Assembly: GCA_006384855.1 (NCBI GenBank)
Contig: VCJN01000945.1
Coordinates: forward strand, 248,001 to 312,000
Length of the DNA: 64,000 nucleotides
Direction: 5' to 3'
Origin: Tetraselmis striata
Taxonomy: Eukaryota; Chlorophyta; Chlorodendrophyceae; Chlorodendrales; Chlorodendraceae
The translations under genes and the position numbers were made by a program. Every line of letters starts with the position of its first letter. The stretch's first letter is position 1. Under the pieces are notes generated by a model, which was not told where the DNA came from, did no database searches, and saw only the letters and a program-made list of their open reading frames with translations. Positions 57,269 to 64,000 of this stretch are shown one piece after another.

Positions 57269-58618
57269 CACCCCTCCATATAGGTCGCAGACCCCTTTCT
57301 CGCCGAATCCGAGCGTACAAATATTAGGGCAGCTGAATCTATGTTTTATGACCTGATATCCTGGAATATGGCACATTTATGCTCAGCCTTTACCACCATA
57401 GGGTGTAAGCAACCCCTTTGGCCCTAACAAGCAAGTGTCCTACACGAGTGGCACTTGCGCCACACTAAGCGTTTCCAGTACCCCCACAACAACGGCGGTT
57501 GGTGCCCCGCACGTCCCATCACGCATGCATGCATAGACCATTGCATGGTGGGATGGCCATGGGTGGGCGAGAAAACATGTCAGCAAAGAGGCTAGGGTGT
57601 TTTTGCTTGGGGTGGGGCCATGGTGGGGTGCGCCCGTGCTCGATGCGGCGTGATAGCATCGCCAGTGCAGTGCCGCCTTGTGGTGCAACTCTCAAACTCG
57701 CGGTATCGCTCAGTGCGTTGCGAGGAAACGTCAGAAAATTTTCATATAAATACCAATAAAAACTACGCGAGCAGGGCTACAAATTCCACACCTGCAGCAC
57801 GGTCATCCGAGCCCATTTAGGCATTTTTCGAATTTTTGGAAATAAAATGTCGAAATCTGACGTCCCTGTCAGCGTGTGGTCAACATGTTGGCGTGAAACT
57901 TTACTTCAAGGGGATCTCAAAACCTGATACACGGTGGCGGGACAGTGTGTTGTGTGTACTTGTGCACGGAATACTCATACTTGGCACATACCCCCCTTTA
58001 GCGATGCGTACGGCCGCCATGTTGGATCCCCTCTTTCACAACATTATTTCCACCAGCATCGACGCATTAAGGTGCACGCCATTGCCACCCCACTGGGCTC
58101 ACCATGGCGCGCTATGAGCATGCGGTCATGCACTGTTATAGAAAAGCTTTGGCTTGCGGCAAGGAGGCCGCAAGAACCTCCCGCCTGCGCGTGCAACGAT
58201 CACAACCGCGTTTAGTCCATGATTTTGGCCATGAACCATCGTCATCGACACGTAGGGCTTGGTCCAGGTCGTGAATGACCTAATTTCAATGCCCTGCGTG
58301 TATGGTGGATAGTGATCATACCAAAGGTGATGTGGTATGAGTACGGGGGCTGTGGTGCCCCATGCCTATTTGTGCACACGAGTGGCGCAATTTGTGGTTT
58401 TGAAGCGCCAGCGCATGAAGCCCTGCTTTTGCATGAATGAAAGCGTTGACGGCAATGGCCCCAGCGTGGCAATATGGGGTGTATCGCGCCATCGCGGCAT
58501 TCCGGCCCCCCAGCCGTACGACCCTGAGTAACCCGCATGCACTCGCGCACGGCCTCAGTGCAGCCGCGCATGGGCATGTGGATCAAATTCGCAAACCCCA
58601 TACTTATGTGGAGGAGTG
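57269..58618 (+). mobile_element. TA-flanked TIR DNA transposon, copy D
   Basis: The 1350-bp unit has left end CACCCCTCCATATAGG after TA (57267-57268) and right end CTTATGTGGAGGAGTG; the right TA has changed to CA. It aligns with copy A from end to end with scattered substitutions and small gaps, for example GTTTTATGACCTGATATCCT and AGCAACCCCTTTGGCCCTAA in both. Confidence 0.7.
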
Positions 58619-58619
58619 C

Positions 58620-59417
58620 ATGTAGTAATATATTATTTTAAAATTAAGAGATATATTATATTACAAAATATTATAATATATTATACATTTATATATAATA
58701 ATTCGCAGTACTGGGAGATCAACATAAGCTAGTGTTGATAAAAGCGGCCCGCAGCCCATACCGCAGGTACTGGCACTAGTAATGTTGTACTGTCGGGCGT
58801 TGCAGAATACGTATGGAGAATGATGGTAAAAAAGTGGCAAAACACGGCTAGGGCAGGCCCGCCATTTTTGCCATCTACGCGCTAGTATGTATATATCGCA
58901 TAATCGCTCGAACTGCTGACGGATGTGGATACTGCATTACTGTACTTCAAGTCGTCAGGACAGCATGCAAGTGGTGCATAGCTACGAATTCTGGTTAGGA
59001 TTATAAGTAGGTGCCACTGCTGCCACACGTGTATTTGTGCAGTTGATTGAGCAGGCCCAATGTTGTCGATGCAGGTTAGAAGTGCTACATTAGAAGCACA
59101 TTCGACATCAGAAAATGCGAAGCACATGCATCGTGCTTCAAGAAGTCCATACCAGCAGAAGAAGGTTTGTGTCATACTACTAAAATTTACGTTACACGCT
59201 GCTCCAATGGAGGATACCACGTCAAAGTGCCTAAAACATGGCTTTAAGCCTATCAGTACACCATGCATTATTCATGGGCAGGCAGAGCGTGTTTCGATAA
59301 TAATTATGTTTGGAATACATAACTTCCTGTGCGTGTAGAATTGGTGCACCGTTGCAAAAAATGCTTGTGGAAATGGTACTAAGCTGCTCATCACGCAAGG
59401 ACGCACTCGTAATTGGC
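58620..59417. other. spacer, AT-rich then SHMT 3' flank
   Basis: 58620-58710 is AT-rich. A TGTAA lies on the minus strand near 59190, about 225 bp past the SHMT stop. No gene was recognised. Confidence 0.35.
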
Positions 59418-60977
59418 TTAATACCCAGAGTCCAGGCCAGGCATGGGGAAACCACCGGCGAAGCCCTCGACCTCCTCCCGCAGGGCCTTGATGTCCTCAC
59501 GCGCCTCACCCTCGCTGGCCATGTAGGCCTTGAAGTCAGCAAGCTTACCAGGTGCAGGAGTAGCCGCCTTGCAAGCCTGGGCAATCTCGATGCCGCGGTG
59601 GATCAGATCGCCAACGCGGCGGAAGTCATCCTCGTCAAAGCCTCGGGTGGTCAGGGCAGGAGTACCAATACGGATGCCACCAGGATTCATGGCGCTCTTG
59701 TCACCGGGAACCGAGTTCTTGTTGAGCGTAATGCTGACCAGATCCAAGATGATCTGCACACGCGACCCGTCCACGCCAGAGGGCTTCAGATCAACCAGCA
59801 TCAAGTGGTTATCGGTACCGCCCGATACAAGGCTGTACCCATGGCCAATGAGCTGATCTGCCAGAGCCTTCGCATTCTTCACAATCTGCTGCTGGTAGTC
59901 CATGAACTCTGGGGCCGTTGCCATCTTGAGTGCAACAGCAAGGCCAGAAATGGTGTGGTTGTGTGGGCCACCCTGCAGCGCCTGTGATACAAATACCAAG
60001 ACTCACTTGAGTACACTTGCATATATGATCTTAACAGCGCAGACATCATGCAAGTTTCTTCTCTGAACTTACTGGGAACACAGCCTGGTTGATCTGGTCC
60101 ATCAACTCAGCCCTGCCGAAAATCATGCCGCCGCGAGGACCGCGCAGTGACTTGTGGGTGGTGGTGGTCACAACATCGGCATACTCAAAGGGGTTGGTGC
60201 CAATATTTGCCGCCACGAGCCCGGAGATGTGTGCCATGTCTGCCATCAAGTAGGCACCAACAGAGTCCGCAATCTTGCGCATGCGGGCGTAGTCGATGTC
60301 ACGAGGGTAGGCGGACGCGCCAGCGATGATGAGCTTTGGCCTGAACAGGGCGGCGCTCTTCTCCAGCGCATCGTAGTCAATGATGCCTGTGGACTCATCT
60401 AGGCGGTAGGGCATCGACTCAAAGAACACAGACGTCGCTGAGACCCTCTTCTTGGGGGTCTGGAACCCGTGAGTCAGATGGCCGCCATGAGGCAGATCCA
60501 GGCCCATAATGCGGTCATGAGGCTGCAGTAGGGCTGTGTAGACTGCCAGGTTGGCAGGAGAACCAGACAGAGCCTGCACATTCACGCCCCACTCATCCGG
60601 GCTCAGGCCATATGCGGCCAGAGCGCGCTTCTGGCACAGGAGCTCCGCCTGATCAATGTACTTGTTGCCGCCATAGTAGCGGGCATTTGGAAGACCCTCA
60701 GAGTACTTGTTGGTCATGCAGGATCCAACGCAAGTCATGACCGCCTTGGAAGTGAAGTTCTCGGAAGCAATAAGCTCCAGCTCATGAATCTGTGAAATAC
60801 GGTTTTACTTCAGACTGATACCTGCATCTTTATACATTTTCGATACTACGGGGGCATATGGTAGTTACAGGCCCACTTGCGCAACTGTGCTAGCCGCACC
60901 TGGCGGTGCTTCTCTTGGCGAATAATCTCAGCAACCTCAGGGTCCATGTCAGCAAGCTCCAGGTCTTCTTGGAACAT
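59418..60977 (-). CDS. SHMT: serine hydroxymethyltransferase
   Basis: The enzyme converts serine and tetrahydrofolate to glycine and 5,10-methylene-tetrahydrofolate with PLP. Three exons are read on the minus strand: 60900-60977 (from the first ATG), 60073-60789 and 59418-59981. Phases agree and give about 452 residues. Motifs: [67 protein letters not shown], the PLP lysine in [14 protein letters not shown] (codon 60151-60153), QGGPHNHT, and [12 protein letters not shown]. The C-terminus is GLDSGY. An acceptor-like TTTTTAG lies just before the first exon, at about 60986. An upstream exon with a transit peptide may therefore exist but was not found, and cytosolic or organellar location is open. 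A mobile element begins about 1 kb upstream. Confidence 0.93.
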
Positions 60978-61972
60978 CTTCTTTCCTAAAAAGTGGTATG
61001 AAGGGAGACTTTAGAGGAATGCATTCCGACTTTCAACACGCTCCGACACCCGGCACTGACAACGACGAAGGGAAGAGGGCGGGTGGACCAAACGCAGCGG
61101 TGAATATGTCGGTGAACAGCGAGGTGCCGGTCCGCGAAGGACCTGACAACGACGAAGCGTTCGTGGGCAGGCTTCGATCCTGGGAATTATCCACGGAGGA
61201 TGGGACTCCCAGCGAGGTGCCGGTCCGCGAGCACGTCGCTCGGCAACTAAGGCGCAACGTCACCTGTAACAGGTGGTGGTGCGAGTCCCCCCCCCCCCCC
61301 CAGGAATACAGCGCGAGACAAGGGACAAGTGAGCGCTATGGAAGTTCAAATTCTCAACAGAGCAGCCTCGCGAGACGAACCCGACGCAGGTGTGTGGAAG
61401 CAGAATCGGGGCGGCGGCGGGAGGGCGGGGGGGGGGGTGACCTGAGGCAGTGGAAGGAGGCTCCGCCAGGGCGGAGCAGAGGCCAGAGCGACGGGCTGCG
61501 CGGATGCTGGGCGGGCAGGTCATGCGGGTCACCCTCGCAGGGCGAACGCGGCTGGTGCAGCTGGCCGCCGCCACGTTGCCGCCGGCCACCACTGCTGCAG
61601 AATGCACAGCCGCCATAGTGTACAACCCTCAGGGTCTCGGAACCGATGCCGGTGTGGTGGTGGTCCTGCAACAGAGGTTGCAAGAGACCTGACGTGTGGG
61701 CGGGAGGGAGGGAGTGATCAGGAGGCGTGACAGGCCGTGAACAAGTAGCGCAGCTCAGCGCCGTTCCGGAAAGAGAAACCTACCTCTTGCAGCCTCGTTT
61801 GCAGCTGGTGGGGTGGGGCGGCGTGATCGGCTGAGGCTCGGCACGTTGCGGCGTGAGGGGGCGTGACGGGGTCACATATGGCGCGTGGCGTGGCGTGCCA
61901 CGTAAGCAGTTTATTTTGGTTCGCGACGGACGCGCGCTTTCGCGCGCGCGTCGCCACGGCGGTTCCGTAGTC
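60978..61972. other. SHMT upstream region up to the element edge
   Basis: It contains two local direct repeats around GAGGTGCCGGTCCGCGA (61121 and 61214) and a short C-run and G-run. The frames on both strands are low-complexity. I do not recognise a gene. Confidence 0.35.
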
Positions 61973-62976
61973 TGATCTAAACTAGTTTATGGGGTTTCCA
62001 TCCTTGACCTAACCGCTTTTCAGCTACAAGTGCTGCGCAGTGGTACGGGAACTAGTAACTGTTGTTGCGCCCTTGTTGGGTGCAGCACGAGTAGACATAA
62101 AAGCAGCCAGAACAGCTGAGCCTGCCATCTTCCAGTTTTCGCTGCGTTCCACGCAGCGCTGTAAAAACTGTCTCGTAACCCGTTGCGAGCAAGGTCACCC
62201 CAGGTTGTTCAAGACCACACCCGGCTCGCCACCCGAGTGTGATATTCTCGTCCGTACGTCCGTGCGTTACTATGTCAGATGGAGAAGAACCCGTCGCTGA
62301 GCCGACGCTGCAGTCGCTGAACGCAGATATGAGGGCCCAGTCTTCATTACTGCGAGAGCTGGCTACAGCTGTGGCACAATTGACGGTTCGTGATCGCGTT
62401 GTTGATGGAGAAGGGGCACATGGCTCCGGCTCAGGGCAACGCTTCGCGAGACAGCCGACAGGCAGCGGGGGAGCCGCAGAGCGCCCCGACTTGCTAGAGC
62501 TAGCCCAGAGCGGCCGTGTCGGAGCAAAATCCGTGAGTGCCGAGGATGATTACCTCGCGGTGCCAGAGCTACTGCAGAGAGCAGAGTCTGGTTACGAGGC
62601 CGTTCGACCGGTCAGCCGAGTGCCTGGACTTTTCCCTTTGAGCACCGACCTAACGAACGAGTACCTCAAGCAGGATGACCGGCGTCTGCCGGCCCAGGAG
62701 GAGTACTTGTGGATGTCGTGTTTCGGGGCCCACATGGCCGCCCTTTTCGTGGCGCTCGACGAGCTACTGCCCTACGTCCCTTCCAGCAACCAGGACTTCA
62801 CCCCCTACCTCGCGAGAGCCCGGAACCACGCCGAGGCCATCGACAAGGCGTTTCGGTTTCGTTTGGCCTTCCTACGGAAGCTCAATGAGATCAAGCGTGT
62901 GCACGGTGACCAAGGTGTTCTGGATGTGCTGCGAGCTCAGCATTTTCAGCCTGCTTCGGAGCATCTGGGTTCCGCG
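61973..62976 (-). repeat. long inverted repeat, partner of 1-1004
   Basis: About 1 kb is nearly identical to the reverse complement of 1-1004, truncated only because the window starts inside the left copy. Confidence 0.9.
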
Positions 62977-63147
62977 ATCTTTGGAGACCTCATGCGGGAC
63001 TACGAGCGTCGTGTTTTCGAGGCGACCGTTGCCAGCAGCGCCAAGGCGACCGCTACTTCTCGAGTGGCGGCTGCAGCTGCAGGTCGCGGGCGTGGGCGAG
63101 GACGTGGCGGCGGACGTGGACGTGGCCGCGAAGGTGAGCACGAGTGA
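62272..63147 (+). CDS. gag-like protein of DIRS-like element
   Basis: About 291 codons from the ATG at 62272 (MSDGEEP). The N-terminal third is Ser/Gly-rich, the middle is helical (EEYLWMSCFGAHMAALFVAL, then ARNHAEAIDKAFRFRLAFLR), and the C-terminus is an Arg-Gly array (RGRGRGRGGGRGRGRE) likely to bind nucleic acid. There is no zinc knuckle. The start was chosen because the leader just upstream is shared as non-coding sequence with diverged copies. Confidence 0.55.
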   Translation: MSDGEEPVAEPTLQSLNADMRAQSSLLRELATAVAQLTVRDRVVDGEGAHGSGSGQRFARQPTGSGGAAERPDLLELAQSGRVGAKSVSAEDDYLAVPELLQRAESGYEAVRPVSRVPGLFPLSTDLTNEYLKQDDRRLPAQEEYLWMSCFGAHMAALFVALDELLPYVPSSNQDFTPYLARARNHAEAIDKAFRFRLAFLRKLNEIKRVHGDQGVLDVLRAQHFQPASEHLGSAIFGDLMRDYERRVFEATVASSAKATATSRVAAAAAGRGRGRGRGGGRGRGREGEHE

Positions 63148-63360
63148 CGGTGTGGGGCGCCGTCCGTCGGAGCTGCAGGAGCCTTGCGAGGCCACCTTTC
63201 GGTGACCGCCGCAAGGCGCACCCTTGCAGCTCAACGACGGGATGAGCGCCCCGTGTCAGGACCTGACCCCCCCACCTTACAGACTTCATTTAGACCTTCC
63301 TCGGTGCGGCGCTTCTTACAGCTACAGCCGAGTGCGGCTCAACCATCCGCACACCTGCAC

Positions 63361-64000
63361 ATGGCGGCTCAACCATCCGCTTTTCTTACAACCCCATCTC
63401 TGCGTTCGTCGGTTGTTACACTACGAGTTACAACCGGTTCGCAACGACCAAGTTTCGCGCGTGTACATTACGCACGGGACAGGCGCTATGAGCGCGCAGG
63501 GCGCGCGGGGCGGCCCTCCTACCTGAACCTAGCCCCGCAAACCCGTACTGGAGCTACTGCAAACCCGTCCAGCAACTACCGGCCAACCGCCGGGAACCTA
63601 ACCGCTGCTGCCGAGTACTTTGCGAACAGTAGCCGTCCCGGTGGCACTCTGTCAGTAAAACGACGCACTTACGTAATCGACGAGCCCGCAGCTATCGCTC
63701 CGTGGGCTGCGTCACTGCGATCCCGACTACAGGACGCGTTCGGCTCAGACGAGCTAGGCCAGCGGACGCTCGACCTGCTCTCCAGCTCCCTCAGCGCTCA
63801 GACCCTCAAGAGCTACGCCGGCAGGTTGGCTCAGTTCGCTGAGTTCTGCCACGACTCCGAGAACATCAGCCCGCTAGAGGCGACTACTGCTACTGTTGTT
63901 CGGTACGTTGCCTGGATCGGAGAGCGAGGGCATATCGCAGCTAAGTCGCTGCAGCCCTATCTGTCTGCTATCAACACCTTCTTCGAGCTGCACAACCTCG
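63361..64000 (+). CDS. tyrosine recombinase N-terminal part (partial)
   Basis: From the ATG at 63361 (MAAQPSAF) the frame stays open to the window edge. After a Pro/Ala/Arg-rich leader comes AAIAPWAASLRSRLQDAFGS, LSSSLSAQTLKSYAGRLAQF and TVVRYVAWIGERGHIAAKSL, then QPYLSAINTFFELHNL. This is the SAM-like core-binding domain of tyrosine recombinases (SxxTxxxY...F...C, then Y..YLSAI). The catalytic R-H-R-Y domain would lie beyond the window. In DIRS-type elements this enzyme integrates a circular DNA copy. Confidence 0.65.
   Translation, partial: MAAQPSAFLTTPSLRSSVVTLRVTTGSQRPSFARVHYARDRRYERAGRAGRPSYLNLAPQTRTGATANPSSNYRPTAGNLTAAAEYFANSSRPGGTLSVKRRTYVIDEPAAIAPWAASLRSRLQDAFGSDELGQRTLDLLSSSLSAQTLKSYAGRLAQFAEFCHDSENISPLEATTATVVRYVAWIGERGHIAAKSLQPYLSAINTFFELHNL

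Larger units (their letters stand above)
61973..64000 (+). mobile_element. DIRS-like tyrosine-recombinase retroelement, 5' part, cut by window edge
   Basis: The outer edge at 61973 is defined by the end of identity with the inverted copy at 1-1004. Parts: terminal and leader region 61973-62271, gag-like frame 62272-63147, and a tyrosine-recombinase-like frame from 63361 at the latest to the window edge. No reverse transcriptase is seen before the recombinase, which differs from the usual DIRS order. The element looks young; whether it is whole cannot be told. Confidence 0.6.

Overview
This window looks like nuclear DNA of a green alga (Chlorophyta). Three gene calls support that together: a thylakoid-lumen cyclophilin of the CYP38/TLP40 type, a septin (septins occur in green algae but not in land plants), and a serine hydroxymethyltransferase. 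The genes have many short exons separated by GT-AG introns and at least one GC-AG intron. Introns and spacers carry long runs of pure C or G (15-30 bases). The species cannot be read from the sequence.

Layout. 1-1004: 5' part of a DIRS-like tyrosine-recombinase retroelement pointing left. 1464-2275: small two-exon conserved gene (+). 2653-5803: multi-exon membrane protein of the TMEM161 family (-). 6240-9100: LINE pieces (-) with an endonuclease-like C-terminus. 10881-13460: segment bounded by ~150-bp direct repeats resembling DIRS termini. 13562-14920: copy A of a DNA transposon family. 16604-21851: 17-exon gene (+) for a zeta-toxin-like P-loop kinase. 24168-25640: transposon copy B. 26443-28310: unrecognised multi-exon gene (-). 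28311-35633: mostly gene-poor, repeats and tRNA-like pieces. 35634-39007: Ngaro/PAT-type DIRS element with split direct repeats. 39116-40466: transposon copy C. 40620-40992: (CACCCA)n array. 42253-45323: CYP38-like gene (-). 46757-48701: septin (-). 49800-51770: DIRS and LINE fragments. 52090-53234: candidate zinc-finger gene (+). 56326-57235: a second TA-flanked DNA element. 57269-58618: transposon copy D. 59418-60977: SHMT (-). 61973-64000: DIRS-like element (+), almost identical to and inverted relative to the one at 1-1004, continuing into a tyrosine-recombinase frame.

The genes do not form a pathway. They are ordinary housekeeping or organelle genes set in a repeat-rich background. The most informative parts are the mobile elements: a four-copy family with 17-bp terminal inverted repeats and TA flanks, a clear A1-B1A2-B2 split-repeat retroelement, and a gag-then-recombinase element bounding the window on both sides in inverted orientation. 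Exon limits were worked out by reading splice sites and codon phase by eye. CYP38, septin, SHMT and the kinase are phase-consistent throughout (septin apart from one extra base); the other multi-exon models are approximate.
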